The notes under the pieces were generated by a model. The model saw only the letters and a program-made list of their open reading frames with translations, did not search any database and was not told where the DNA came from. Positions 34,235 through 48,149 of a stretch of 64,000 bases of DNA are shown piece after piece. A program made the translations under genes and the position numbers. The DNA comes from Anastatus disparis. Taxonomy: Eukaryota > Arthropoda > Insecta > Hymenoptera > Eupelmidae. Positions within the stretch are counted from its first letter, which is position 1. Each line of letters opens with the position of its first letter. The stretch is from the NCBI GenBank assembly GCA_017163975.1, contig JAFFSR010000227.1, positions 8,298,501 to 8,362,500 of the forward strand, given 5' to 3'.

Positions 34235-37200
34235 GAGATATATTTCAATATATCTTATAAAAGATGTTTTATGCATAATTTATGCCTTCATGTACAATTA
34301 AGTTTACATAATTACACATTATTATAGAAAAACATTTATATTAAGAAATATTTCGAAATTAATTATTTTTTTATGTAAAGTTCCATATATGTAACTTCCA
34401 GAGAAGTTATAGGTCTAAACGTATCCCATTACCATCACATCACTTACATATGATCGATTATGAATATATATTATGAACCTATTAATTTTCAGTTAAAGTT
34501 AATTATTCATAATTTTATATATTATTTAGATTAAAATAAAATATTTATGTGTATGATTACTTTGTTTTACCTAATTAAAATAAATGTATTTAAAAAATTT
34601 ACTCGTCATTATGTATTATCGTTGGTAGTTACATAAGATTAAATTCGAATCGATTTTTCGATTGCGTGATTAAAAAAGTAACATGTATACAATTGAGTAT
34701 AATTACACAATAATCAAATATAGATTTACGTACAATCACATATGAGTTATAATGATTATAGAACATTACTTATAGATCATGCATAATTGCACGTGATTAT
34801 ATATAAATCACTTTCACACGGATAGTATTCATTATTTTTTTACAAAGTTACTTTTTATTGAAAAGTCTTTTTTTCCTCTGATATATGATGTCGATTTTAT
34901 AGGTTTTTCTTGAAGATCAAATATATATTATATATATATATACTCTATGCTATTGGTATCGTACACCTGGAGTCATAAAAAAATATACTTCATCGGGTTA
35001 TTACCGGCTGCATTCAATAACACGATGAACTTAAATTCAAGTGATAGATAAATTATTTTATTTTAAAATTTATCATTTTTGCAATTTTCAATTTATACTG
35101 CTATTTTGTGAATAAAATATACTTTAGATGTATAAATTTTACTTAAAATTATTTATTTTTTTTTTAGAATTTTTTATCAAACTATTAATTTGATTAATTT
35201 TTTAATTAAATGAGACAGCAACGTTATGAATATTACGCACCTTATTATTTGTTATTCGCGTAATTACTTCATGTAAATCAAATTAATTAGATGAATGATT
35301 GAGAGAAATAATAAATAATACTAACTGTCATCCTAAAAACACATTAAAACGAAAAGAAAAGAAAAATTTAGCTTATTTAAAAAGAAAAAAAAAGAGGGAA
35401 AAAGATAATTCTTTGAGCTTATATGGTTGTGAATAAATGCCATGGTTTTAAATTTCTCGCGTTAAAAGAAAAAAAAATTGTAATTTACATCTCATTATGA
35501 AATGAAAAATGGCAAAGATATTTTATGAATCTCAAGTTTCTGTATGGAAAAAAAAAGTAAAAGAGAGGAAAATATAACATACTCGTTTCAGTAAAAGAAT
35601 TTTATTAAAAATTTACCGATGTTATACTGTAACCACCGCGTTAGATTTATAAATTTTCCCCGGACAAAATGCAATACATTTTAATTATACAAATTCCAAA
35701 GAATATTCTACATAATTTTCCGCATGATTTTTAATGCATGTATATTTTATCATATTAAGGTTGCGTCCTCAAATGAAATTCTTCGTTTATGATGATTAAA
35801 ATTGAACGAGAGATAGAAATTTTTTTATTTCTTATCGATTCAATTATTTGAATAATATAAACAAGATATTTATTATAAACTTAAATATTTTTTTTAAGAT
35901 GCAATTTTAGAAATTTTAATTACAAAATGCACACCATACGCAACGAATTATAAGTGAGGCTGATATTTTTAATTACATTATTTTCATTAAACAAGAATTT
36001 AATATCATTCGACAGAATAACGCCAACTTAATTGCTACGCGTTATTCGTTGATTACAACGAGAAATTGAGCAATTTTTGATAATTTTATTTATAATTTTC
36101 AAACCGTTAAATTTCCTCAAAGTACACGCGTATTTAACTAGAAAAAATTTTTTTCTTTACAACTTTTCTTCTTTTTTTTTTACAGCTTCATAAAGATAAG
36201 TAATGCACTTTGAGCATTTCTTCTTCTTCTTCTTTTTTTTTATCCAAGTTAGTTGCTGTCTTTATATAAGTCGTATAGTGTGGCGCTTACATGTCGGGCG
36301 AAGTTTAATTAAATCTTCTAATAAGGCAAGACAGGAAATGAAAAAGGTAGCAGAAGGATAGTTACAGGATACGACATCAACAAAAATATCTTTACAGAAA
36401 TAAACAAAAAAAATTTTGATGAAGATCTCGTGAAATGTTAGACGTTATTGTTAGTTTTTGGTATTAATATTAAATTGAATCGTTAAAAGTTGTTTATTTA
36501 TTTATCAAGGAAATATAGTGGGTACCACACAAACTTGAAGGTTTACTAAGAATTCACTAGAAATTTATAAGAAATCACTAAAAATTCTGATTATCAATAT
36601 TGATTTTTTTCTTGTTAAAAACTAAATATTAGTAAAAACTAATCGTCAAACTTCAAAAAACTTTATAAAAATTCCTAAAACAATACAAAAGTTAAACAAA
36701 CAGAGTTTACCTAAAGACGTTACTGGAAAAGATATATCGGATGGATAAATATAAAAAAAAAAGAGACGAGTAAAAATATGAAGGTAAGGTATCTTCTGAG
36801 AAATAAAAACGAATAGTAAAAGTATAAGCAAGTCAGAGAGAAATAGCGTGGGTATAACATTTGTTGTTTTTTGGTAGCATGGCCATTTTTTTTTTGTTTA
36901 CTTGAAATATTAGTTAACAATGACGACTTTGCGTAGGACTTACAAATTTCTTAATCAAACGTTATTTTGTAAACTTATTTTTCAAATTAATTCATAGAAT
37001 ATTACCTTATTAATTTTTTATGTATTATTTGAAAAACTAGGAATATTTTGTTACTTTTTTGTTGGAATGATTGAAAAGTAATATAAATCACGGTGATCAT
37101 ACGTACTTAAATATGTTCTAACTAATTTTCAAAAATTTAATGGAAAGGCAATAATTAATTGACATTTTTTTCTTCTTATTGTATCAGCAAGACATATTAG

Positions 37201-38540
37201 ACTGCATTACTTTTCATCGATGAATTTTTCCTTCCAACAAGCAGGAATTATCAATTAAACTTAAAGCTAATCTACTCCATCCATAATAAAAAGTTCAGTG
37301 TTTCCGAGTATGTGTCTCGTCCGTCCGTGTAATTTGTCCATATAATTTGTCTTAAGTGCCGAAGACGAAAGAAACGACTTCTCTAATATAAAGTAAAGAG
37401 AAAGTATAAGTAATTAGCTAAATGCATTCTAAATCGAATTTAAACTTGGCGCACATTCAAGAGTTTCTCAGGCGATTTGATGTCTGTTTCTTTAATGTAT
37501 TTATATACGTGTATTTTTTCTTTTTTTTTAATATTTAAAGATAATGTGTATCTATATGCAAAATAATGTATTTAAATATACGAATAAAATAAATTCAGTT
37601 TTATCTTGAAATCAACTTTAATCGATATAATTTGTAAATGAAAAATGTGCTTAAAACATTTATTTCAAAGATGTTTATACTACTTTAAAATAACTTCAAG
37701 AAAAATCTCAGTAGTCAAAATAAGAATTAGTATAATAATAAAGGAAACAAAAATACAATATTATATAAATAAAAATAAATAATCGATTCACTGTATTATT
37801 CATTATTCACAACAATTTAAATTAAATAATTAATATAAATTTTAAAAAATATTTTAACAATTCAGATATTTAATTTTATTAATTTGAAGCTTTATAATTT
37901 TAGATTTAAAAATAAACAAAACACTTGTACAAATACGATCCAAAAATAATAAATAATCTCTCAAGTATAGATTTTGCAGAAAATAAAACGTAAGTACATA
38001 GGAAAAAATAAATTTTCAAAAATATAGCTTTAATGCAACCAATAAGTCTATAAAGTATGAACATATATAGATGTTACTATTTAGAATCTACGACGCAAAA
38101 TGTATATTCTTTTTTATTCACGCAGCCACAATAATTTTACCGATTTTTTCCGATTCTCCTTTTAAATAGTACTTAATCGGGGGAAAATTATGAAACGAGT
38201 AACATAATTACACGAGAAAATAATGCTAAAACGGTAGATTTTTTATTATTGATATTCATATATGAATATGTATGATGCTACGTATAATCATATATAATTA
38301 TATCTGATTATATAAAAATCATTTTTTTTCACGCGGGCGCGTTAATTTTAAGTTAACGGAGATACAAATGAGACGATGAATTAATAAAGATAGCAAAATA
38401 AATCATCTATTTAAATCATACATCGGAGATATATAACAAAACTTCATTCTTATAGTTTATTAATACAACTAGAAAAGTATACTTCACTTACAATTTACTC
38501 TTAATATAAATTTTTGCAAGGGCCTAGAAAATATTCCTAC
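34235..38540. other. No gene seen
   Basis: Very A/T-rich. Two loosely similar stretches (about 34730-34830 and 38270-38340) share GATTATATAxAAATCA then TTTCAC(A/G)CGG and may be old copies of one element. Confidence 0.4.
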
Positions 38541-38668
38541 CTAAACATGCAATAGCAGTTCCCAAGAATATCATGTATATATTACTTTGGGGAATATTGT
38601 AAACACGAGGGAATTGTAGCATAACCATTTTGAAATAATATACAGCGTTAAATATTGATAGCCCTGCA
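38541..38668 (-). CDS. Candidate exon with a hydrophobic segment
   Basis: The minus-strand open stretch has a possible acceptor CTCTAG before 38668 and an ATG at 38628-38626 preceded by AAA. It ends at a donor TTTAG|GTAGGAA (exon end 38541), in phase 1. From the ATG it reads MVMLQFPRVYNIPQSN and then IYMIFLGTAIACLG. The second half is a likely membrane-spanning or signal-anchor segment. The frame remains open upstream to a TAA at 38694. The sequence is codon-like and more complex than its surroundings, but the acceptor is weak and I do not recognise the protein. A short ORF or a retroposed fragment is the alternative. Confidence 0.25.
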
Positions 38669-40315
38669 CTAGAGATGTACGTGCAAGCGCATTAAATTAT
38701 AGCCACGATTGCACGTCAATTAAGTTTATTTTTGTTAAATTTTGATTTGCAAGTGACATGCTTGTAATTGTTAATCAATGTTCTATTCGATATAGAATTT
38801 TGTACTCGTTCTTTCAATTGAACCTTAATTATTATTATAAAAAGAATATAATTATTAAAAAAAATATTCAGTTGATAACTTTAGTGGAATTTTTTATGTT
38901 TCACGCAAACATAATTCTATAAATCTTAGAAAAAAGGAAATTTAATATAAAAACTTGAATAGTCAATTATAATTTTATCTTATAATAATCGATATATTTG
39001 TATATCACAAATTAATTTTTAATAACTTTTTTTTTTATTTTCAATAACAGACTAATATAAAATGCCGAATTGATGCCTCTAAAAAAAGAGATAAATTTTA
39101 AACATGAGAAATAAATTTATTGATTTCAACGAGCGATTAACTTTTCAAAAACCATTTATTTTTGACAAGGCTGTCGATATATCGGAAGTCTTGTCATACT
39201 TTCCTCTTTTGGAATTGAGTAAGACTCTATTAAGTGATCAACCGGATTCATATTATAAGTACTTCAATTTCAAGTGATCAATAAATTTATGACTCCCAAT
39301 TATAATAAAACGATTGCGTTATGTTCTTACAATAAATTTTTTATATCTTTGTAATATATTTAAATATGAAATTTCGATATTTTTCTTTTTACAATTACAT
39401 TATATATGAGCTACAAATGCAACCTATCGATGTTTATAAATATGCGTTTGTCGATTTATCAGTGTTTAATAATCGAATTTTAATTCTATGAATAAATAAA
39501 AAAATATTTTTAATGTATACGTCAAATTTCAAAGTTGCTTACTGACAGAAATAATTAAGACTTTGTAAAAAAAAATAAAAGCATTGTTTAATAAGTATTT
39601 TAATTATACTATTAATAAAAAACTAAACGTTAAAAGTAGCTTGATCGTGCAAATTTAACTGATCATAAAGTAGATCCATATTGTGTAAGCAAAATAAAGT
39701 TCATTTTTAATTACGCATAAATCAAATGCTCATTTTTAATTTCACATAATCACATAAATTGATTAAATTAATGTTAAAACTTTTGGTTCTTAAGAATCGA
39801 AAAGAATTCGGTTTCAAATATACAGTATATAATTTTTCTTTTGAAGATATGCTTATGGAGCTTTTTAATGTGTAATCAAAATTTTAGTCAGTCAAAATTA
39901 AATTTATTATTTTGTCATGGTAATCATTTACAGATTTGTTTGAAATCATTATACAATTTGATATGATCATTACAGATTTATTCTTACTCCGAGTATGTCA
40001 GAGTTAAAAGTTTTGAACTTTTATTTAAGTTTGGAATATGTTCAGCTATCTAAATTTATAAAGAAAGGTTAATGCTTGATTTTTCTAAAATTATAAGCAA
40101 GTTTCTTTGTTTTAAGGAATTTTCTTGGAAAATAACTGTTAGCCCTTGTTTATTCTTCGATCATATTATAAGTTATTAGATCAAATCCTTCCGGGTACAA
40201 AAAAATTGTATTCATCTAGCTTTGTCAGTTTACAAGTTATAAAGAAACAAAAAGCATAAAAAAATCTTGTCTAAAATACCAATGGAAATTGAACGTTAAA
40301 TTTTATAAAAATTTT

Positions 40316-40600
40316 TTAATTTATTTTTTCATAACTTTTAAACGAATTAGGAAGAGCTTGTAGAATAAACTTCGAAGCCCTCTTCGGAAAGTTATACTCA
40401 TTAACGTTAACAGTGGTTTTTTTAAAGAAAATCCTTTGTAAAGAAAATGGCTCATAACTTTGGAAAAATCGAGCGTTAAACCGAAAGGACGCGGCTTTCC
40501 GTAGGATAAAAACTTTAGGTAAAAAAACATATTCCAAAGTTAGATCAAAATCCCGTGACCCGTAACCTTGATACTTTTCTCGTAAAGGGCTATTTCGTGA
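40316..40600 (-). repeat. Unclassified repeat-like segment with an open frame
   Basis: A block of moderate G/C is open on the minus strand for 126 codons (to 40316) and in an overlapping second frame. On the minus strand it repeats the phrase AAAGTTATGA at spaced intervals (CCAAAGTTATGAGCC, AAAAGTTATGAAAAAA). Such spaced phrases typify non-coding repeats rather than genes. The translation (REKYQGYGSRDFDLTLEYVF and onward) is Phe/Lys/Ser-rich and unrecognised. Confidence 0.3.
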
Positions 40601-41297
40601 TAAAAAAAATGTTACATTTACAGTGAAATTTTTTATACAAAAATAATAAAAATTTATATAATAATATTGCCATAGTATAGACTTATTTAACATAAAATAT
40701 GGGTTATTCTGTAATAAAATGTCTGACTTTTATGTAATGATCATAATTTACCTTTTGAATTTCAAATGATTCTTATAACAAAAAGATATAAATGTACAGT
40801 CTTTCAAATTTTTTTCTATTTTTTATGCTATTAATATGAAGTTGACACAATTTTTTTTATATTGAGAATTGTATAAATAAAGCTTATAATATAAATAATT
40901 TTAATTAAGAAAAAATTAATACTCAAATTAAAAATTACATTTATGTTTTTGCAGTTTTATTAAAAAAGACAGAAATAATAACTGCCTGATTTTTTTCATA
41001 TAATTAAAAACAAAATATGTAATACTTTATAATGACTGACTTAAGATAATTATACGTTTTTTATATTTATGATCTATAATTTATAATAACAAAAAATAAA
41101 TAAGTTCTATCAAATAAAAAAAATGATTGTAGTAATTTTATAAATGACAAGATTTAATAGAGAAAAATTTGGTGCAAAAATATTAGTCCGAACAAAGTTT
41201 TGATGTAACTCTATGACTGTTGAATAAAAAAAATATTCAAAGATAAAAACTTTGGTAACGCACACCTAACATAATGATATGAAAAAAATTTATAAAT

Positions 41298-41504
41298 AGG
41301 TCGTCAGTGGCTCAGTCGGTAGAGCAATGGATTCGCAATCTCGAGGTCCCGAGTTCGAATCCCGCTCTCGGACGATTTATTCAAGCACCACTGTAAGTTA
41401 CATGTGCTTTGTTCAAAATCACACTGAAATTACCTCCGTCGCTGATCATCATCGCAATGATAGCATAAATATAGCGACGTTAAATAAAATTAAAAAAAAA
41501 AAAA
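41298..41504 (+). mobile_element. tRNA-derived SINE, copy 7
   Basis: Box A is at 41308-41319 and box B at 41353-41362. It carries the same TTCAAAATCACACTGAAAT / CTGATCATCATC variant block as copy 5. It ends in GACGTTAAATAAAATTAAAAAAAAAAAA, the longest preserved A tail, and is perhaps one of the younger copies. Confidence 0.92.
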
Positions 41505-44500
41505 TTCATTAGATGGATAAATTATTTCTTTTTTAGATTTCTAAAATTCTAAAATTTTTAAATTGTTTTAAAATCATCGGATAGGAGATTTTATTAAATT
41601 TTAAGGTACCCGTAGCACTTGTTGCACTGTCAATATTATATTTTAGAAAATTATAGTTACAATCAAATAGTTCTATTTTGATAATATAAATTTAATAATA
41701 ATTATAAACACGTAATTTATTAATAACCGTTTTTTTTCTTAAATAACATAATTTAAAGCATGTAATAAAATTTGAAAATTTCATTAAAACCAAAAAGTAT
41801 TGTAGTATGAAAATCGATAAAATCATGATATAGGAGTAAAGAGCTTAAATCCGCAAGTTTTGTTATTATAAACAGAAAATCAAGATTAACGAGCGCAGCA
41901 AAACTATAGACATCTTATCGTTTATGCATGGTAAAACGCTAAAGTAATAATTATATACGCGTCAAAAAAGGCGCGTCATAAATATCGACATTCGCGCACA
42001 CGTATATAGAAAATTTCATTTCTCATTACGTAACGGCGTTACAATAATACAACAAAACACAATTTAATGCCGGCGTGTAATTAACTAATTAAAATTGTCT
42101 CGTATCATAATGGCTTAATTATACGAAATGGGGGCTTGCGAAAGCGCAATAGCTTTCTGTTATGACTTATTGTAAAGTATAGGATGAGGAAGTAACGTTT
42201 ATACCGAATGCACGAGAAGTGTTAAAGTTAAATTTGATTGATTTTGGTTATTAGGATAGTGAAAAGTGTATTGGATGTTTAATATTTTTAGTTTTTTCAT
42301 CAAGTATGGTAATAAAATATATTTTCTCCCTCGGGAGAAATACGCGACTTTACTCTCTAGTTGCATAATGTACTATTACTGTTATTATTAAAATTTTTAT
42401 TTTGTTAATATTTTTTATTTATATTAATATATGAATTTTTTTTAAAAGTACTATTAATTCATTATTAACGGTTAATTAAAATTTATCGGAAATATTGAAC
42501 AGGATAATTTGATATTTATTATTTGGATATTAATTTCAAATAAAGTTGGCTTTGCTATTCATCATCTCCGTGTTTATTGCAATACGTAAAATTATATTAC
42601 TTTGTAAAGTGTAATCGAAATATGTGAAATTGCAATTACACAATTTATTTACTGCACATAATTATTCCTGAATAAAGTATGATTAATATCCCCGTTAGAA
42701 ATCGAATAAACGAGAGCGCAAATACGGCACAAATGAAATGATCGTTTTTTTTTCATTTCAACGTTTTATTCGTGCTGCATTTATTTGTAATGTTTTTCAC
42801 TAGAGATAAAATATAAAGAAGAAAAGTGAAATCAATAATGATAATTTTAATGTATAATTTATTCATGAAAAATAACTTGAGCATGAAATATGAATTCAAT
42901 AAAAAGCTTTATAACTGCAATATAAATACTAAATATCCCTCGTAGAAAATTAACCATATTTTGGATAGAATTCCTGGTCAACGGAAGTTAAAATTATACT
43001 TATCTAAAAATTTTGCTCGTAGAATTTCTCGAATTTCTGAATAAATGTAGTTTTTAGTATTGTTGACTAAAAATCTGCCCAAAATATGACTAATTTTCTT
43101 TCAGAAATATCTTATTTTTGCATACGTCACATATACTTATAAGTAAACATATTTTTATAATCTAAACATCAAATTGAATCTATTAACATGGTCGATCCAA
43201 AAATGATTGAAGACGATTTGAAAAACTTCTCAAGTCCACCCATGAGTAAAATATTAATTAGTAATTTTATCCTATCTTATCCTCTAATACTTTATATTAT
43301 ACGGTCGATAGCACATTGAAACTTATATCTCCCGACTACAACCCGCTATATACAAGGTAAAAAATAAAGAAGTAGTTTTTTTACTCTGTATCGTAGAAAA
43401 AGTTTAAGTCTTGATGGTAAAAATTGCTAAGGATATATACCTTATTGTATAGTCTTCAATATCGTGCCCTTGTGTATCGTTAAAACCAGACAAAATAGTA
43501 CGAGGGGAAGGTTTAGATGTACACGCTCTGTGTGCGGAGAGTAGCTTAATTTTCTACTATTATCGTTTAACTGCTTTGCTAGTTTATATCGTTACTTTTT
43601 TTTTATGATTATTATACAGCTCTTTTTTATAAGCCAATATTTTAGTTATTTATAAGCCATTTGGTTTTATTAATTGTTTGAATTTTTATTAATTATGTTG
43701 GAATAAACTTTTCGTGAAAATTTTTTTATCTTCTTTTTGGAGGAAAAGTTAAAGTTATGATTTTTTTTATTAAGAAACTTGTATCGATAACTTTTGTTTT
43801 AGTTTATAGGGTGAGTAAATATCTGCATGAATGTTGGTATATTGATAAAACTACAGTTTAATTTTGTAAGATCAACAATGAGTTAAATGGAAATTGGGTT
43901 AAAAAATTTTAACGTAATACTAGATAGAAATTTCAATAAAAAGTTATAAAAATTTAAAAGTTACGTAAAATCATTTTTTGTTCAAATATTTTATTATGTA
44001 AAATACTGAACAAAAAATTCATAAGCTTTAAACTTATCCGATCTATAAATCATTAGACCATTAAAAATTTTTTTTTTTATTAATTTTCACAACAGATTGC
44101 AATCGCTACATTTCAACAATTTTATTTAATAAAAAAAGAATTGAATGGGATTCTATTTATAAAAAAAAAATAAATGATACAAAAAATAAGCACGATTGAA
44201 TGTGAAATCAATTTATAAAAAAATTGAAACAATATGCGATGTATTTATCGAAACTGGTCAAGTGGATATTAATAAAGTTAAAATTCTGTTTCATAATAAA
44301 AAAAGTTCTTGTCGTGCACAGATTTTATTTTAAAAAGCAATAAATCAACGAACAAAAAAAAGCTGCAATAATAAAATTTAAATGTTAAATTTTCTAAAAG
44401 GTTTGATGTGTTTCGTTCTATAATAAATATTTTCATTTGATAAACTCGATAAGTACTAGTTTCGTAATGACGTTTATTCGAGTTATATAAATGATTCTTG

Positions 44501-45967
44501 CTTCTCATTTTGTTTAATGAAAGAAGCCGTTTTATCAGTTTCTTTTATTTATTTTTCTTTTTGTTAAAAAAAAGCATTCGATATTTATTGTTAGCAAGTT
44601 TATGAAACCTTTTGAGGATTGATAAAGAAAGCAACAGTCATGCTTCGATGTACAGATTAATAAATAATTATTCTTGTACTATTTTACCTTAGACAAAACT
44701 TTTTGTATTACGTATTTGATTTTCCCTTTAAATTTAAACAATATCGAACAAAGAGAAAAATTATAAATTCATGACTCATTAATTTTTGTTGGATAAAAAA
44801 TAAAAGATATTGATTTTTCAATCTCGTTTTATAAATTGTAAAATCTGAAACGCGTACAAAATCACGCAGAGAAAATAATATCGTAATTTAACTTGTTGAA
44901 TAACAGATAAAGATTAAAAGATTAGGTAACAGCTCATGAATTTATATAACAAGCCTGCTCATATATTATCTAAATGCGCGTCTGACCAAAGCCAGGTATT
45001 TTCTACTTGTCAACATAAATCTATGTATGCGTATACATTAATATGAATCTTTTTTTTTTTATCTCCCGATACTTGACCTAAGGGTGATACTATTGAATTT
45101 TTTATGTGGTTTTTTTAAAGTTTCATTCATATGTTTATTTGATTGAGTATATCGAATATACAATTTATCAAGAAAGTTCAAATTATTAAATATTTCTAAT
45201 ATTTAACAAGAAGAGCATGAAAATACTCGATAAAATGTATAATATCTCTAAATAATGTATCTATAAAATCTGAATATAGTTTGATTAAAACTAAAAGGAT
45301 ATACGTATACCAGTCGTATAATTTACTATTATTTTCGCACATAATAACTCCTCGCGATATCCTGAAAACCAAACAAAGACCAAACGACCCGAAATAAGCT
45401 CTACTACAACGATAATCATAAATAAAATATCGGAGAGCTTTAGCAGTGTACGCATGTATAAAACTCGCGCTGCAACGAAAAAAAAAGAGGAAAGTACAAT
45501 AGCATCTGGCTTTTTCCAAATACTTTTTTTTCCGATTGCTACAATGTAGTCTATCTTTTGGTTGAAAAAAAAATAGGAGAAAATGTTTGAAATATTCAGA
45601 ATATGATAAAAGTTTATTGTTCAATTAATAATAATTTTTAGAAACATACATTAAAATAATTATACTGATATAAAGTTAAAATTATTGTAATTTAGATTAC
45701 ATGACTTTAAATTTAAAAAAAAATTATATTTTTATAGGAAAAAGCTTAGATTTTTTTTCTGATGGATGGAAAATAAAATAAAGATTTTTAGATAATACAT
45801 TATTGATTAATTTGATTATTTTTTAATTGCCATTCTAATTGTACCTTTTTATACTTTCAATTTATTATTAATGAAATCAATATATTTTCAACAAAATAAT
45901 CAAATCTTTCCTACAACATCACAAAACGCTTTACAATTTCAGTTTCCTTTAATATACGTATTTCTCT
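41505..45967. other. No gene seen
   Basis: A/T-rich. Island 41940-42250 (GGCGCGTC, CGTAACGGCGTTAC, GCCGGCGTG) is the most complex part and may be regulatory. The 142-codon minus frame at 45196-45624 starts with TTG, is Phe/Tyr/Lys/Leu-rich and is judged chance. Confidence 0.45.
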
Positions 45968-46177
45968 TTGGAAGCAGTGCCGTACAGTTGGCAAGGTAAA
46001 GGGTTAACTAAAGAGACACATTTTCCTTTGATTTATGTGTCGAACAAACATGTGCAGGAAACGCCTGTGTTTGATAATTATGACAGCCAGCCCATAATGG
46101 ATACGCCATTGACTAAACGTACCTTTATGCTTGTAATATTTAAATCCAATGAAAAAGAAAATTATCAGCGGTATTAA
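45968..46177 (+). CDS. Unidentified open frame, 69 codons, no clear start
   Basis: The plus frame is open to TAA at 46175-46177 and reads EAVPYSWQGKGLTKETHFPL, then IYVSNKHVQETPVFDNYDSQ and PIMDTPLTKRTFMLVIFKSN. The balanced composition (P, T, Q, D, N, V) is unusual for this A/T-rich window. The first codon is TTG and the first internal ATG is late, so it is not a complete gene. A small acceptor/donor pair (GAAGCAG ... GCAAG|GTAAAG) lies at its 5' end. It could be an exon, a relic or chance. Confidence 0.17.
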   Translation: MEAVPYSWQGKGLTKETHFPLIYVSNKHVQETPVFDNYDSQPIMDTPLTKRTFMLVIFKSNEKENYQRY

Positions 46178-46885
46178 ATTCATTATTTGGGCGTCAACGT
46201 TTAGCTTATCGTTATAACCGATGAATGAGAAAAGAGACGAAGAGAAGAAAAAAAAGAAGAGAACGTATAAGATACTTTAAACTTTTTCGGTACTATCTTC
46301 CTTTTTTTTTGTTACGAATTTTTCTTTTTACGATACACTAGGTTTATATTGCCTCGTGTTTTTCCAACGTTCATGGGAGTTAGTGGGTCATATATAAATT
46401 TTTAGCGGCTTTTTTTTTACTTTTTCAAAGTGAGATAAGTAATATTTTTTAAATAACTAAATATATTTTAGAACATTTCATTTTTTCTTTAAGTTAATAT
46501 TTTTTATCGTTAACTAATTAATTTTATGTGCAATAAATTAAGAAATTTGAAGTTGCGTATAAATAATTTACAATTAAAACAATTTCCATGTAAAATAAAA
46601 CTGAAGATAAACATGCTTTTAAAGTGTTGTAATAAATTTTCGGAAAACATTTGGAATGTTAAGGAAAGTATAGCTTAAAACTTATAGCCAAAGATAAAAC
46701 TATACCTGATTCATATTGTGTCTGTCAGTATTCGTAACTATTCTACTGAATGTTTTTTTTTTAGTTACTTGTTTCAAAAGCACGTTTACACTTATTTTTA
46801 ACAAGAAAACGAAAGAAAAGAAGATAAAAAAACCTTTATTCTACCTTAGCAACGGCAATGTTGTCTTATATATCTCGCGCCGGCT

Positions 46886-46909
46886 CACGTATACACGCAA
46901 GCCGGCGAA
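46886..46909. other. G/C-rich stem-loop
   Basis: CGCCGGCT and AGCCGGCG form an eight-base perfect stem around CACGTATACACGCA. It stands out in A/T-rich DNA about 1 kb from the promoter-like region. No function is assigned. Confidence 0.5.
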
Positions 46910-47790
46910 AAAAGAAAACTTGAGAATCAGATCGCACTTTTCAAAAAGAAGTTCTTTTTTTCTCCTTTTCTATATCCTTTTCTTTCACCTCACTCACACG
47001 AATTCTATCCGATACTAAAAATAAAAGAAGAAAAAGAGAGAGAAAGAAGGTACTAGCAGATCCGACAAACCTTTCTTAGTTCTCGGTACTGGCAACAAAA
47101 GAAAGAAGAATATCAACGCTTTTCTTGGAAAAACCTTCTCATAAATCTTTAAGAATCGAAAGTGAAAGCTGGCTCTATTTCTTTTTTTCTTCTTTTTTTT
47201 CCGTCTCTGTCTGTTTCTTTGCAAGCTTTTATACCTTCAGACATTTGTAGAAAGAAAATCGCTCGAGTGCAAGTAAAGCGACTTTTCCATGTCGAGTAAT
47301 GCACTTGTCTACACGTATCAACACTTACATTCTTTCATATAAATACTTATAAAAAAAGAGCGTGGAAATAGATTATCTAATGGGATTCACTTGATCGGTC
47401 AATAAGAAGAAAATAATGACACGACAAATCAAATCATAAAAAGGCTACAATGGAAAATCGTAAAGAAGAAAGGATATAAAAAAACAAATAACAGATAAAA
47501 GAGATGGAAAAAAGTAAAAAATAAAAAAATTTTTTTTGAAAGTATCTTAAGATTTCTCGGGGTTGTATTTTCGTCGCGAAACAAAAGTGTATGTGCGTGT
47601 GCGCGTATACCCACGTTTCACGTACGGCTGGTACACGTGATGGATGATCGGCGTGATCCCTTCTATAAAACTTTCTCATCCTCTTTTTTTTTATACACGC
47701 ACTTTAGACACTTTCTTTATCTCTCTTTTTTAAGAAAAAGGAAAAGATCTTTTATCATATTTTTTTTTGGTTTATTTTATCTTTATTTAC

Positions 47791-47905
47791 CTTGTTGCAA
47801 AGCAGCCGGAGTTGCCACTTGTTGTTTTAGCTGCTGTTGTTTAAATTTTCTTTGGCTCGTCAGTCGATGTCGTTCTCCAGCTGTTATGATGCGGCGCGTC
47901 CGCAT
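47791..47905 (-). CDS. Candidate first coding exon, Arg/Gln-rich N-terminus
   Basis: On the minus strand an ATG (47905-47903; a G lies at -3) opens 38 codons plus one base and ends at a splice donor CAAG|GTAAAT (exon end 47791). The peptide starts MRTRRIITAGERHRLTSQ and continues into a Gln-rich KFKQQQLKQQVATPAALQQ. Poly-Gln-like, Arg-rich N-termini are common in insect regulatory proteins, but I cannot name this one. The frame stops six bases past the donor, as expected for intron entry. It lies a few hundred bases downstream (minus strand) of the CpG-rich stretch at 48150-48420, which would suit a promoter. It ends in phase 1. A minus-strand microexon candidate at 26944-26990 accepts phase 1, giving a possible but unproven 20.8-kb first intron. 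The opposite strand is also open for 119 codons here, but it looks like low-complexity noise. Confidence 0.35.
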
Positions 47906-48149
47906 GGCGCGCACTATAGATACACATTTATGTACTTTTCTATACTTTATTGTTAGCAACTTATATGCAACAGGCTATACGAGAGAAAAAAAATAAAGTT
48001 TGATCTTGATAAAGAAAAAAAAACTATATGATCTGTACAGTTTAATCTCACTCACAAATGAACGTTTATTATTTTTTTATTATTAATTTATTTGTTATTG
48101 TTATTAAAAAAAAAATATCAATCACCAAAGTTAAAAAAATTAAATACGA

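Noticed and set aside
34730..38340. Two loosely similar A/T-rich stretches ending in TTTCAC(A/G)CGG
   Set aside because: Similarity limited to low-complexity words; cannot be separated from chance without alignment.
42319..42337. TTTCTCCCTCGGGAGAAA palindrome as a terminator
   Set aside because: A short stem with no transcript context; rho-independent terminators do not apply to eukaryotic DNA.
45196..45624. 142-codon minus-strand open frame
   Set aside because: Starts with TTG, the first ATG is late, the composition is Phe/Tyr/Leu/Lys-rich as expected from A/T-rich DNA, and there are no recognisable motifs.
47637..47996. 119-codon plus-strand open frame
   Set aside because: GTG start and Phe-rich pyrimidine-tract content; the minus strand of the same stretch gives a better exon with a donor.
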